A stretch of DNA of 64,000 nt, taken from assembly GCA_025765615.1 (NCBI GenBank), contig JAIVFJ010000081.1:1-64000 (forward strand), given 5' to 3'. The translations under genes and the position numbers were made by a program. Below are positions 12,207 to 24,616 of this stretch, piece after piece. Source of the DNA: Zopfochytrium polystomum. Taxonomy: Eukaryota; Chytridiomycota; Chytridiomycetes; Chytridiales; Chytridiaceae. Numbering within the stretch: position 1 is the stretch's first letter; every line of letters starts with the position of its first letter. The notes below the pieces were generated by a model, which had not been told where the DNA came from, made no database searches, and saw only the letters and a program-made list of their open reading frames with translations.

Positions 12207-12641
12207 CTTTTTTCCAGTGAATTTTCCCTTCCTTGCAAGGAAGACGATCTCGCGCAGAAAAACAAACTTCGCACCAGAGAGCGACGCAACAACCCGATGT
12301 GAGCTTGGCCCGCCCGGCCCCTACTTCTCGCCCTCTCGTCTCTCCCTCTCCCGCTTTTCTGGCGGACCACTCCACTTCCCCGAAAACCCTCGCCCAACCC
12401 AATGAAGGAACGATGGGCCCAGTTCTCCGTTGCTTCATCAGGATGCACCTCCGCGTTGTGCCAAGGATGGTGGCTGGCATCAGTTTGCAGCCCAAACATG
12501 GCCCACCCGGTTGAACCGCTTGGAAGCTGCCGTCCGACGCGCCGTTGGAAGCTGGCTTGCCGGTCAGCGGGAGCGATGCAGATCCTGAAGCAGGAATTCT
12601 CTTCTAAACTCTCTTTCCTTTGCAGAGTTGGATTGCCAGCC
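12207..12641. promoter_or_regulatory. Divergent promoter region GOS1/aquaporin
   Basis: This is the only spacer between the divergent GOS1 (-) and aquaporin (+) starts. A pyrimidine tract with CAG at 12610-12625 looks like a splice acceptor, so the aquaporin may have an intron in its 5' UTR. Part of the region stays open in the aquaporin frame, so a longer N-terminus cannot be excluded. Confidence 0.4.
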
Positions 12642-13621
12642 ATGTACAAGCACGCGACCAGTTCATACACGAATAACTCTTCCAACGGTGGCAGCTCACA
12701 CAGCACCACTGCGGCAGCTACGCCGGACCCGGCGTCCTCCCCAATCCCCTCGACGTCTGACCGAGTGCCGCTGCTTGGCCGGCGCCCGCAGTTTATCCCC
12801 CCTAAGCATTCAGAGCTTACAAATGAACTGGTCCAAGCGGCGGGCGAGTTTGTAGGTCGGGAATGCTTTTCTTTCACTTCCCACTACCACGACGTGACAC
12901 CGCTCACCGAACCATTCCTACTTTTCTTTGGGCATCAGGGACCCTTTTTTTTCTTTTCATACTGTTCGCAGCGATCCAGGCTTCACTCCTCCACGAAGAG
13001 CACTTCCTCCTTTCGATATCACTGTCAGCGGGTTTCGCTTTAACTTCGGCCGTCTGGCTCACGTACCGCATCTCTGGCGGTGCCCTGAACCCGGCTGTGA
13101 TTCTCGCGCTCCTCCTCGTCCAGAAAATCTCTTTCCGCAAGGCAGGTCTTTACCTGATCGGGCAGCTTCTTGGGTCCACCACTGCGGCGTTTTTTGTTTC
13201 TTTCATGGCCCCTGACGCGTGGGGCCGCGAATTTCAAGGAGCAAACAAGGTCGCAGAGGGAACGAGCTTGCTTCAGGCGTTCTGCCTCGAAGCTGTCCTA
13301 ACTGCGGGCCTTGTTTTGGTTGTCCTTTTTGTCGCCGTCGAGAAATCGAAAGCGACCTTTCTGGCGCCTCTTGTCATTGGCCTGTATGTGATCGCCGCCC
13401 ACTTGGTGGCCATCCCGTACACGAATGCGTCCCTGAATCCGGCTCGCACCTTTGGGTCGGCCCTAATCTCGGGCAACTGGAGTGACCACTGGCTCTTTTG
13501 GCTGGCCCCCCTCTCGGGCGCATCCATTGCGGCCGGTTTGTACAAGGCATTCAAGCTGTTCAACTTTGAAGTTTTGAATCCCCACCAAGAGGACGACCAT
13601 GAGCCCCTTGGGTACATCTAA
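12642..13621 (+). CDS. Aquaporin (major intrinsic protein family)
   Basis: Exons 12642-12855 and 12939-13621 (83-nt intron, donor GTCGGG, acceptor CATCAG) give 298 residues. A Ser/Thr-rich cytosolic N-terminus of ~60 residues is followed by six hydrophobic segments. Both half-helix motifs are present: SGGALNPAV (first NPA, ~residue 121) and NASLNPARTFG (second NPA with the selectivity-filter Arg, ~238). A His two residues before LVAIP in helix 5 fits the water-selective filter. The protein should be a plasma- or organelle-membrane channel for water; no aquaglyceroporin-type Asp follows the second NPA (it is NPARTFG). The acidic/His C-terminal tail ends PLGYI. Glycerol transport is less likely but not excluded. 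Confidence 0.93.
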
Positions 13622-13980
13622 GACTGGCACCCCGCTTTTTGCAGTATCATTTTCCCATTTATTAATCCCCCGAACATTTTTCTTTCCTTTGTATCCTATC
13701 CTTCAGCGCTGATACGTCGTTATTTTTTTGTACCCCTCCAATCCAATTACTTTTCCATGTGGTGCAGCCTGCGAGTTCCCTTGTCCTTGTACCGAGCGTT
13801 CGGTGTGTCAAATGCAGTATTATTCGGCCACTTTGACTGAGAGACACATTTTGTGGGATGCTTTGCTTGGCTGGCTCGCCCTTTCTTTCCTTCACACAAC
13901 ACCGAACCAAAGTTTCACACGCTTGTCACCGCCGGCCGTGCACAAAAGGGCTTGGTGCAGAAAGTCGTTCTCACTTTGTG
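13622..13980. promoter_or_regulatory. Spacer upstream of first Nrg1-type gene
   Basis: A 359-nt AT-richer region sits between the aquaporin stop and the next start codon on the same strand. It should contain the aquaporin polyadenylation site and the downstream promoter. No specific site is recognised. Confidence 0.4.
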
Positions 13981-15579
13981 ATGACCCCCACAACCCCACT
14001 TCGCTCCGACCTGCCTGGGCTGCCTCTCATGCGCGTTGGCCCGACCTCCTCCCCTTTGCCGTCCCACCTCTCGTCGTCCTCGGGCGCGGTTGCCTGGGCG
14101 GCAATGCCGTCCGCGCCAGCTCGTTCCCTTGGGGATCTGCCGAGAACTCCCCTTTGCCGGCCACGTTCCGGACACGAAGCGCACCGCGATTGGGCCGAGC
14201 GCCGCCACCAATCCCCCCCACTCACTACTCATCGGCTGGGACCAACCCCCTCAGAGTCTTCAACTCGTTTCTCAATCAACGACCTCATTCACCCCGAAGA
14301 CTCGGATGTTTTCACTCCCATTATTCCTCCTGACCTCTCTCGTCTCTCCGCGGATTCGTCGTCGCCAACGGTTCTCTCAAGCTTGTCCAGCGCTGAGGGC
14401 TCGGACGTTCTGCTTGGTGGAAACGATGGAACTGTTGTTGGGGACAACTGCTTCTCCGCATTGCTGGCCGCCATAGATCAAGTCTCAACACCCAAACCCT
14501 CGCTTAAAAGGGGTTTGATGAGGTCGATAAGCCACCACCGCATTGATTCCTACCAGCTGCCATCCCCAGCATCCTCATCGTACAGCTTGGACCCGCCGTG
14601 CAGCTCCCCACCCGGATTGGCGACCGTAGGTGGTCAAAGCGAGCGTCATGGCCCTCAATTTTCGAACCAAGATGTGTTCAGCAGAACTGCTGTTTCTCCT
14701 GCAACGCCAACATCCCGCAGGGCGTCACTGGAAGCGTGGTGGCCAAATGCGCTTGCGAACAGGGTCCCAGACAAGCAGTCACGCGTCCAGGGGTCCCCCA
14801 CCGACAGGCAAGTGGCCAAAAGGCGCTCACCCGCCACACCGACAAGAAGGTCAAAGCGCGTTCAAAGTCAAAAGCTTGGAACTGTTGAGCCAACCGACCT
14901 GACCACTGATGACGAGCTGCCGACTGAAGAGAAGAGCAGCGACGAGGAATACATGGATTCTGCTCGCAAGAGGCGAAGACCACAAGAAAGTCCAGTTGGG
15001 GGAAAGAGATCAGGTGCGAAAGGCACTGAGAAGCCAAGCACTCCAAGCAAGTATCAGTGCACCGCAAAGGGGTGCGGGAAGACTTTCACGACAAGGTTTG
15101 CCTTCACTGTTTGCGCGTACTTCCTTAACAATCTCTGCCCAATAGTGGCCACCTCGCGAGGCATAAGAGAATTCACGCCGGTGTCTACCCTTATAAATGC
15201 CTTTTGGAAGATTGCAGCAAAAGATTCTCGCGTCAGGATAACATGATGCAGGTGCGCTCTCGCTTTGTCCCGTCCGTAAACGCTGATATGAAATCTCTGC
15301 TAGCATTATCGGGCCCACGTCGTCCAAGCTCAGCCGACGGAAATGCAGACACCAACCGCTTCTTCAAACGACGCCCAGGTGTGCGCAAGCGACCCTACCT
15401 CCTCGCCAAGGACGTCTTCAGCCATTGGTGAGAAACCTCACATTGCGGCTGACGGATATGTCCAGCTTTTCAACTGCCCGCAGACAGCGGCCGAGTTTTG
15501 GTCAGCAATTCGATCATCGGCAAAGACTCGCTCATCTCCTGAACGGTCGCAATCGTCCGGCAAGAGGCGCCATAAATGA
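13981..15579 (+). CDS. Nrg1-type two-finger C2H2 transcription factor, copy 1
   Basis: Exons 13981-15095, 15146-15251 and 15304-15579 join in phase to 498 residues. The introns (50 and 52 nt) both interrupt the zinc-finger region. Finger 1 is CTAKGCGKTFTTR|SGHLARHKRIH, cut by the first intron in the Ser codon; finger 2 is CLLEDCSKRFSRQDNMMQ|HYRAH, cut just before its first zinc-binding His. The SGHLARH and RFSRQDN signatures are those of yeast Nrg1/Nrg2-like repressors. The rest is Ser/Pro-rich and probably disordered, with a basic stretch (RRSKRVQ, RKRRRP) before the fingers that could serve as a nuclear signal. Likely a nuclear DNA-binding regulator; targets unknown. The ATG at 13981 is the first Met that leads into Ser/Pro-rich sequence, but an upstream Met is possible. 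Confidence 0.82.
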
Positions 15580-16249
15580 AGTCTATTTCCCCCATCGCGC
15601 CTTTCGGTCGTTTTGTAGTTTATATATTTTCACATCCTACCTTCCATTGCCTTTAGACATTCAGTTTTGGTGTCAATCATTTTCACGGTTTTCCACCTTT
15701 ACGCCCCATTACCTTTCGTTTCTTTACTTTTGCAGCAGCCCACTCACCACGTATACCCATCTATTTAACTGGCCGATCTCTATCGAGACGAGCCGTCGTT
15801 ATCCGTACTTTACAACTCTGACTTACAGCGTTGTCTCCGTCCCGTCGTGCGGTTTTTGGGGACTCCTTGCCGTTTTCGCCTTTCCTCACCTTTTGAACGA
15901 AGTGTTATTTGCATGCAACCTCGACAATATAAATGACCAGACAAAAAAGGCAAGGCACAACAACCACGAACAACAACACAAGCGGTACCACCGTTGCCAC
16001 CGCCCGCTCGACACACCTGCTGCCACCACCTGCCCCAGAGAATAAGAGACGCAAGTGGCCAGAGCGACCACCACAGTTCTAGTCATAGCCGGTAAACAGA
16101 GAGCTGGACAGAGAGACCGGAATTGACATTGAGCGAGAAGAAACAGAGCGACTGAGAGAGGGCCCACAAACAAAATACAATGTCCTTCTCTCTATTTATT
16201 TAGTTGACTCGCTGGGCCAACTGTTTTTCGCGGCCCGCCAATTTTCTCA

Positions 16250-16430
16250 GAGCCCAATGGGATATTGATATCTGTTCGGCAGGCAACCAGAACGAGTTGT
16301 CGACAGAGTGGGTTGTCGGAAACACCGCCGCCCGACCCCATCCCTTACCGATGGGTCGGTACGTTACTGAAGCCGCCCACACCAAAAAAAGAGGTTTTGA
16401 CTTGCATAGCATTTTTGCCAATCTAAAATG
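16250..16430. repeat. Diverged dispersed repeat, copy A
   Basis: Ordered blocks GGATATTGATATCTG, ACAGAGTGGGTTG, ACCGCCGCCCGAC, GGGTCGGT and GAGGTTTTGACTT recur in the same order and orientation about 1.2 kb downstream. Probably two old copies of one short element; no coding or tRNA-like part is seen. Confidence 0.5.
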
Positions 16431-17434
16431 ACGTCATTTTGGCATCTGCCGTGCCAATAAAAATAAAGAGGCCGGAGGAAGCCTTTTGTTTGGCCCGCAA
16501 GGTTCAATCTTTATTTTATCCCTTTTTCAATAACTGAAGTGGTTTTATCGGTTTTCGAAACCGAATTTTTTGGGCAACCTCTGGGGGCTGGCCCCCACGG
16601 ACCACATTTCTGTTGGCATCCCGCATCGTCCGACGAATCACTCTTGCGGGATGATTCTTTCTTGCCCATTCGACAAACAACCCAGTAGATCGGCCTGCAC
16701 TCAGAACGATCATGCAGGCAATCAAGGTGGAGCATATGTGTTCTCACCATAGTCGTCTTTTCCCCTTGTCCGCGGAAGCCCGCCGCTGCGTTGGTTGGCG
16801 GACGAGGTGGGGGAAGAGTGGCGCGACCTGCGCCAGCGGTCGGTGCGCGGGTCGCGCGTTGGAGCGGCGGTAGGGTGAGATCGAGGAAGTTGCAAGAGGT
16901 GGGACGCGGGGGTGCGATGAGGAGTTGGAGGGGGTTACAAAAAGGCTCTATTCACGGATCCGAAGTGCTCGCTGGACAGTTAACCCGATCCTCAAGCGTG
17001 TTGTGGCCAGGCAGTGGGCGGGCTACGTTTGCGAACTGTGTGCAGAGGCTTTCGATCTTTTTTAAACGCACGTTAGGAAAGGGAAACAGCGTTGGTCACG
17101 GCCGTCACTCCTTAAGTACTGTTACTCGCTCTATTCATTGGTGTGGTCTTTACAAGGTGCCCTTCGTCGATAGAATGTGGCAGGGTCCCATTCACTAACA
17201 GTTTAACAGCCTGAGCCGCCTCTATTGTGGTGACGGGTTTGGTAAACAGGCAGTAGAGGTCAGCCAAGCGCATGTCGTCGAGTTCAAACCGCTAACAAGC
17301 AAAGGCGCGCAAACGGGGAGAGTTTAGATGCCTGGGGCGTTTGCTGGGTGCCAAATTGGCAACTAACTTCGCGCCAAACTCGAAACCCTCGTTGCCTCCA
17401 TGGGGAAAATACAACCATGGAGAAATACAACTGG

Positions 17435-17600
17435 AGGCCAATCGGATATTGGTATCTGTGTGGCAGTAGTGGTCGATAGAGTGGGTAGCCGCAAAACCGC
17501 CACCCGACGGGTCGGTGGACCGGCAAGAAAAAAAGAAAAAGAAGGCAGGTAAATCAGATCAAGGTTTTGACTTCCAATTTTATTTAAAATTTTTAACAAT
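17435..17600. repeat. Diverged dispersed repeat, copy B
   Basis: Matches copy A block by block (GGATATTGGTATCTG, ATAGAGTGGGTAG, ACCGCCACCCGAC, GGGTCGGT, AAGGTTTTGACTT) with small indels between blocks. It ends in an AT-rich tail. Confidence 0.5.
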
Positions 17601-20360
17601 AAGCAGAAGGTCCTTGTCAGAACTCCTTGGGTTGAGGAGAGTGACGTATGTCGGGATCTTGCGTCGTTTGTGTGCAGCTGCAGACAGGACCAAGCGGGGA
17701 AACTCGTGCCGATATGAGAAGTGTCAGAGCGGTGCCTGCATTGGGAGGGAAAGGAAGTTTTCCTTTTTCGGAGTCTGCGCTTGGATGTCGGTCAACAAAC
17801 AATAAATATCTGTTTATTTATTATCTTTCGCCACGGTCAAGCAAGCACACAGCCAGCCACGTGCATTTGTTTTTTTTACTGTTTCTCGCGAGTGTTGACG
17901 CAATAATGCAAGGGTCAAGCCGGGTCAGGGGGCCAACAACCGTCAAGCGCCCACCCGCGGAAATTTCCATCCTCGTTTATCTCATGTTTACCCTGAATTG
18001 CCCCCAATTGCACTTTTCTGTCGGCCCCCTCCTTCCCTCTATTCTCACCTCTGATTGGTGCGCAGGAAGTCGGGGCATGTCTCCAAGTTTGTCTTTCGGG
18101 AAAAGCCAATCGCAATTCTTTGCAAACAGCGGGCACAAAGAAAAGGGCATCTAGCCAATGCCTCGCCCGATCTTTTCTGCCCCTCCCACGTTTTTTTAAT
18201 TTTTGGTGAATAATTATTCACGAGCTCAAAAAATTTTTTTCGAGCTGTCTCGCGCAAAGAGGGGAAGAAACCTCCTCCACACAGTTTGTCTCGCTTCTTT
18301 TGTTTTCCAATTTCCTTTTTTTCCCTCTCTGCGCCCAGTCTTCCGTCCCTGTTCCCCTGCACCTGCCCCAAACCACATGATTATCGGCGGGGGTCATCTC
18401 CTCCATGCTTTGTTTGTTTGGGGTGATTGGGGCCACGAATCCGGGAACTGCACTTGGTGATAATATTTATTTACGGCAAAAATAGTTTTTTCGCCCAATG
18501 AAATGAAATTCCCCACCCCCACACCCACGCGGCAAGGGAATGGTTTACGGGCGGGACAGAGGACAAGAGCCTCTCGGACAGACAGACAGACAACAGACAG
18601 CAGTGAGGCATGATGGGAGACAGGCAGCCAGACAGACAGTCAGACGGTGCCCTTCGGTTGAGCAAGACAGCAATCACTGGAACAGCAATCCAGCACACGC
18701 CGCGCAGCCCCTTGCTTTCGAGCTCCCCGGGTCCTCTCTCTCCCTGGGCCTGCCTGCCTTTGGTTCGAAATTAAGGGAGGAAAACAAAAAAAAAAAGTTA
18801 CAAAGAAAAAAATCAGAACCGACAGAAAATTTTTTTGCCTGATGGAAGGACTTCATTCAAAATCAAAAATTTCTTGATCTTGTGCAACAAGCACTCCTCC
18901 ACCCACGCAAAGCAAGAAATTCAGGGAGTTTGGCCCAAGACAAACAGGTTTAAGCCGAAAAGAGGGACAGGCTGGGCTGGAATAAAAAGACAGCCAGGAA
19001 CAAACAAAAAAGTCTAGAAAAAAATTGCGCAACAACAATGGAAGAGGGCCCGGCTGGGGCCAGCAGGCAGACAGTGACCGTTTGTCAGATGCATAACGTG
19101 TGGGACAGAGAGCGAGACAAACGCAACACGCGGGACTGAGCGAGCCCGATGATCACAGTTGCCTTTTCGAAAAATCAGCCATGCAAATCAAAGGAGGGAC
19201 GAGTCAAACGGTCAATCCGGCAAGAATGTCATCGTGGACACCCCACCCAGTTGCGAGGGAGAACCCACGCGTTTGTCTCTCTGTCTGTCAGCATCCCAGG
19301 CAGCATTGCCTTTGCCTGAACCCTCTCGAAACCCCCAAACACAAAAAGCTGCCAAAAGAAAAATACAGAAAAAAGGATTCCAAAAATCAATGCAAAAGGA
19401 AAGACTGGGGAACACACACACAGAACACACCAATCACGGCTGTCGCATCAAACTAAAAAAAAATAAAAATAAATAAAAAGAAGGGTGAAGCAGGAAGAGT
19501 GGGCGGGCCGAGAGCGCGCGACAGAGAGATAGAGGGGTGCGACAGACAGATTGTGGGGGGGTTTGAGCCAGAGACAGGGCAGCCGAAAACCGAAAAGAGA
19601 GCGGGAAATAAAAATAAAAAAAGTAAGCAAGAACTTCACAGGAGGGGAAAAAAAAAAAAACCGAGAGGGGCGGTGTTTGGAAGCTTTAAAGCAGCCCGCC
19701 CACCTCCACGTCCACTCCACCACCCAACCACTCAAGGTAAGGTAAGGGGGCTGCTGCTGGAGCGCTGCAGGGGCTTTTGCGAGGCACCTCCCTCCCCGAC
19801 CGTCTCCCCCAACCCCCAAGCCCCCTGCTTTCAATCCCGGCGGTGCCTCTCTTCCTGGTTCGCTACCTTTGATGGTGATGGGAGTCAGTGGTGGCATCGA
19901 TTACTTGGTGCACCCTCATTACGTTGCGATTGACTGGGCCGAGGTCTTCGACTAGCTACGCGGACCAACTCGGCTGGCACTGCGGCAGCCTTCGAAAAGA
20001 CAGAGGTCCGTGTCGACGACGCAAGGAATGCTCCAAGCATTTCACTTGCCCACTTCCTGTTCGTCGGAAAACGGAACCGAAAGCTTTGAAACTCCCTTAA
20101 TGGCGGCGCACCGACCGTGTGGGTCTCCAGCGAAGGCTCTCTTCCAACACGATGAGCATCGACTGGGCGACTCTTGCCCCAACTTTCCTCCTCGTCTCTG
20201 ACATCCGCCCTTCCGGTTGCCTGTTTCCCACCTTGTCTATTTGCACAAATTGTTCAATTGTCTAACAAAGACCACCTTTCTTCCCATCACCGCATTGATC
20301 ACCTCGCAAACATGGCCAGAGCAGCTTTCGTCCTCTCCAGCATTGGGTCGTGGCTGTTCC

Positions 20361-22878
20361 ATGGGCGAGAATCTTGCTGGCTCCTCCGATAGCGTCCGAT
20401 TGCCATCCGCCGCCTTTATTAGCAGCACTTGCGAAACATCGGCAAACCCAACTTCAACCTCGGACGCTTTCGAAACTGTGAGACCGACCCCTTCTGTTGC
20501 CATCAGAGACGCAGCAGAGTCTTTGGTTTCGGGTGACACACCGCCGCTGCACGCCCCGGTAGAAACAGACGATCTGGTGGAAGCCGAGCCTCGAAGGCTC
20601 AGTGTTTGTAGCCGTGCGAGCAGCAACAGTTCCAGTCAGACTGGTCGCGTATCGGTGTCTGACGGCCGGAGTTCTCCCGAGCGTCCAGAAATATCAAGAA
20701 GTCGAATGGCTGCTTCTACTGTTCCAGCGGCGAAGCTGGAAGCCTCTCCAAGGATTGGTTTATCTTCGTATTCTGAGGAAAGCCCGTCGTTGTCCGATCC
20801 CGCTACCGATCGGCACGCGGCAGGTCAACTTGCACAGTCGAACCTTCCCCGGCCGTACCTGCCGGTGTCGTCTGACGATCTCAAGAAGACTCACGTGAAG
20901 TCTACTTTTTCATCACGACCTGACCCAAGTAGATCAGGGTACTTGGCGCTTTCGGTTGATGCGCTAATCGGCAGTCGTCCTCGCTCGAATGCACCGAAGG
21001 AGCATTCGCCAGCGAAACCACAGCAATCCAGCGCATTTTCATCGCACCCAACAAATCGATACCAGCCGTCCGTTCTGAACGCATCCTCCTCTCCATATTC
21101 TTCGCATCCGCCGATGCCGACAGCGAAGCTGCAGACAGTCACCTCGCAGAACGAGGTACACGGCCAATATCAGCCTCCATCTTCTGACGCTCGTCCCTAT
21201 GGCGATACCAGTTCGAAGTTTCCTCACACACCAAATCCTTCTTTGCCTCCATCTACAACGCAGTCGCCAAACTTGCCGTTCGAAGACGCTGGTAAACCGA
21301 ACGCTACACCCAGTGCGTCCAAGCCGGTCGCTCCGCAGGAGGTTTCCTACGCACTGACATTCGCTGGCTCATCAGCCTCTTCGTCAGCATCCTCTTCCAC
21401 TGCAACTTCACGCGGTGTAAAGTCTCAATCTCAATCTGCAGATGCCGGCGGAGGTTTCCCTGGATCGTCGCACGCAAGCGGCTCTAATGTTCCAGTCACC
21501 AGGCGCTACTACTGCAATGAGCCAGGCTGTGGAAAGAGTTTCACGACCAGGTGAGGACAACAATGCAACTCTTTCCCGACGGCGTTTTTCAAATTTTTCT
21601 GACCGGTGTTGCAGTGGACACCTTGCTCGTCATGCGCGCATTCATGCAGGAATCAAACCGTACCCATGCCCTATTGTTGGTTGTACCTCCCGCTTCTCAC
21701 GCCAGGATAATATGTTACAACATTTCCGGTCGCATATCAGGAAGGTGCCAAACGCGCAAATTTCGGAGGCGCATGTATTGAATCTCACTCCAGCTGGCCG
21801 ACCGAGCCCCGTACCTCTGAAACCCTCCTCTACTACTGCTGCTGCGATTGTTGCAGCAGCTGCAGCTGCTGCCGCTGGGCAGTCGAGCTCCGGCTCCTCT
21901 TCATCCTCAGTACCGTCGTCAGAAGAGCCATCCCCTACTCCTGAACCTGGATCCCCCAAAGCTTCAGATAAAGACACAGCCGCCAATAGCAGCAACTCAC
22001 ATACTTCTTCACCCTCACCTCCTCGTCCGTCAACCCCACATTATCATCCATACCGACCGACCGTGCACACCTCACGGCAAGTAGCTGCCAGGAGCCCAAC
22101 TTACTGGCCCCATGGAAGCAGTCAACAGCAAGAATCTCCGGCTAGTTCCCAGGCAGCTCAGCTGCAAGAAGCACGTGCTCCTCACACTTCCTCACACAAG
22201 CTTTCAGTAGTTCCATCCCCGGCTCCGACCCCTGCACCACCCTCAACCGCTGTCGTGATGACTCACGGCCACCCGCATTACCGAACAGCCCCTTCTCCCT
22301 CGGTGACGGCCGCCCCCTTACCTCAACCCCGATATCACCAGGCTCCACCGGCGTCGTACCACCCAGCTCACCATCACCCGCAGTACTACCAAGCAGCTCG
22401 AATAGCAGCGCAGCCGTATCCTCCTCCCCAGGCACACCCACAACACCGCCCCGTCCATTTCGCCTACGGCGGGCCCTACGTTCAACCATTTTCGGTGCAA
22501 CCGAGGATTGCTCCAGCAAGCATTGCCCCCGCAGCACCCGTGCCGGCGCCTCAGCCGTACTTCCTGACCCCAGTAGCGCCACCGCATTTTGCACCGGCTG
22601 TTTGTGGCCCTCCTTCTGGTGCAGGATACACTCCAGCGATTGCGCCATCATCCATGCAACCTGCCCGCTCCCACCCGTACTACCTGCAATCAACTGAACC
22701 ACAGGTGTACAGACCTGTGATGGCGGTCCAACCGCCTCGACGACCGGCGTCAACGCCGGTCCCACCGAAGGTTGACCCAGAGGCAAAACCGACCAAGTCG
22801 TCGCAGCAGCAACCGTTGTCACAGGGATCTTCTTCACCGTCCCTTCCGTTGTCCTCGCAGGCGAGGAGGACCCATTAA
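20361..22878 (+). CDS. Nrg1-type two-finger C2H2 transcription factor, copy 2
   Basis: Exons 20361-21550 and 21615-22878 (64-nt intron, GTGAGG...TTGCAG) join to 817 residues. Finger 1 is CNEPGCGKSFTTR|SGHLARHARIH and finger 2 is CPIVGCTSRFSRQDNMLQHFRSH. The intron cuts the same Ser codon as in copy 1, but the second intron of copy 1 is absent. N-terminal ~385 residues are Ser/Pro/Thr-rich; C-terminal ~370 residues contain an alanine run, Pro/Tyr/His-rich segments and end RRTH. This suggests a nuclear regulator with large disordered flanks. It lies 4.8 kb from copy 1 in the same orientation, consistent with an old tandem duplication. The start at 20361 is the first Met after a stretch with noncoding texture; the frame is open further upstream. 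Confidence 0.82.
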
Positions 22879-24411
22879 AGTCCTTTCTTTTAAGTTGGCG
22901 CACCGTCTTTTCCTTGGACTCATGGACTGATACTCCAGCGTTCACAAGCAGCTGAGCTTCACTTTGCGAGCCAGACTTTTTTACGAGCTGTCAAATTTAT
23001 TTATGCGAAACCGAGGTAATCGTCCCCAGCTTTGAAACAGTTTTAGTTGAAGGTGGGGGTTCTTATTCCCTTGAATGCGCTCCATAAAGTTTGCTTTGTA
23101 CCAATCTCAATTCTCCCACTCTGCATTTCCACAGTTGCCCATTCATAGTCTCAACCACGCACTCCATTTCTCTTCCAGGCCCCTTTTCCTATTTGCGTGT
23201 TGCGCTTGTTTCTTTTGTTTCTTCTGTTTTCTTTTCCCACCCAGTCCGTTGTGTTGAGATCTTTTCTGCGTATGTCTGTTTCGCAGCCACTCGAACCATT
23301 GTCTCTGGCTTTGAAGCCGCTCTTCTGCGACCGTTTCTTCTACCCCTCTTCCTTGGGGTGAGCCCGATTTACTAGATGGTCGCATGCCAATTTTTTTTTT
23401 CTTTTCTTCACAACGACAAAATATTTTGACAGTTGAGATTGTCAATTTGGCAAACCCTAAACTTGAAGTGAACACATTCTTCCACTCTTCAATATGGTTG
23501 ACTTCTGTCCTTTGGAGCGCCACAATTTACAGATGCCGTTGAGGGTAGTCTGCAAACGAGAACAGGGCAATGGAGGGGCTCATTGAGGGGGGAAAAAAAA
23601 ACACATTTTGCTCGCCCAGGGGCTGCTTGCGGAACGAGCCGTCTGCCGCTATCGCACACAACGGTCATTTGTCATGAACGGCGACCTGCAAAATTCCATT
23701 TCATTTTTTTTTTTTTTTTTAAATTGAGAAAGCTTGGGCGTCGCCAAGTATCGCAGACGAGGTTCAAAACGCGCTTACTCGTCGTGGGCGGTCGAAACAA
23801 AACCAGCAGTGCTGACAAAAATGCATTGCAGAGGTCGAAAAGCTTCCTCTGTTTTCCTGCCATCTCCACTATGCCCAACAGGATCGTCCGCTTTTCCTGG
23901 AAGGAGGGAGGAGAGAGATCCGACAAGACGTCCGGCCCAGAGACTTCCTCGTGCAGGGCGCCCTGCTGCGGGCAACCTGCGGAAATACCCGGGGCGTTGC
24001 TCTACCCACGTCGGTGTACCGAGGACGACTCTTAAACCGTACTTAGATGATCGATTTCATCCTCGCGCACTGATTCCGTCTCCTTCTAACGCGTAACTGC
24101 GGAATGGAAAAAGCTGACTGTCAGGCGTAAATGAGTGACGCGCTACTTTTTGATCGAGCTCCGTTGGTGTGAAAGGAAATAGGGGGAAAGTGGGGAGGCG
24201 ATAAGCAACTTTACGAAGAAAAGGAAGGCTCATGTCCGAATCATCAAGGGTCGAGCGACAAGGTTGGGGAAATGTTACAAAGGCAATCCACATCATCGAG
24301 CGAAGAAAAAACAAGCTCAGAGCCAAAGGGGCAAGGCTGGAAGATGCCGAGGGCGAAGAATTTCTTACAAAAGGGATACGGTGTGTGTGAGGTCGATTCT
24401 TCCAAGCAAAA

Positions 24412-24447
<36 letters not shown>

Positions 24448-24616
24448 TACGAAAAGGAGGAGCAACGAGATCCTGCACAGATTACAGCTCCGCGACCGCT
24501 CCATGATTACGCTACGCTCGCGGCGCAACAGAGGCGGATGGAGCAAAAACACACAAAATACAAACACTTTCACTCCGACACTTGCGGCATACTTGCTGCG
24601 TTCGAGTCTGCACCTT
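22879..24616. other. Convergent intergenic region
   Basis: This separates the second Nrg1-type gene (+) from the GH55-like gene (-). It contains T-runs near 23390 and 23706-23720 and an A-run at 24413-24444. No frame shows recognisable protein features. Probably the two 3' UTRs plus spacer. Confidence 0.5.

Larger units (their letters stand above)
15580..20360. other. 4.8-kb region without a supported gene
   Basis: No open frame longer than ~170 codons shows family features, and codon texture differs from neighbouring genes. It holds the 3' UTR of the first Nrg1-type gene, AT-rich islands (17560-17600, 18190-18240), a GACA-rich microsatellite (18573-18650), A-runs (18786-18800, 19655-19666) and a pair of related repeats near 16.25 and 17.44 kb. 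The segment 19880-20360 may be 5' leader of the second Nrg1-type gene. Confidence 0.5.

Noticed and set aside
24264..24506. Lys-rich open frames over A-runs (24.3-24.5 kb) and Phe-rich frames over T-runs (2.4 kb, 26.5 kb)
   Set aside because: They are translations of homopolymers, not proteins.
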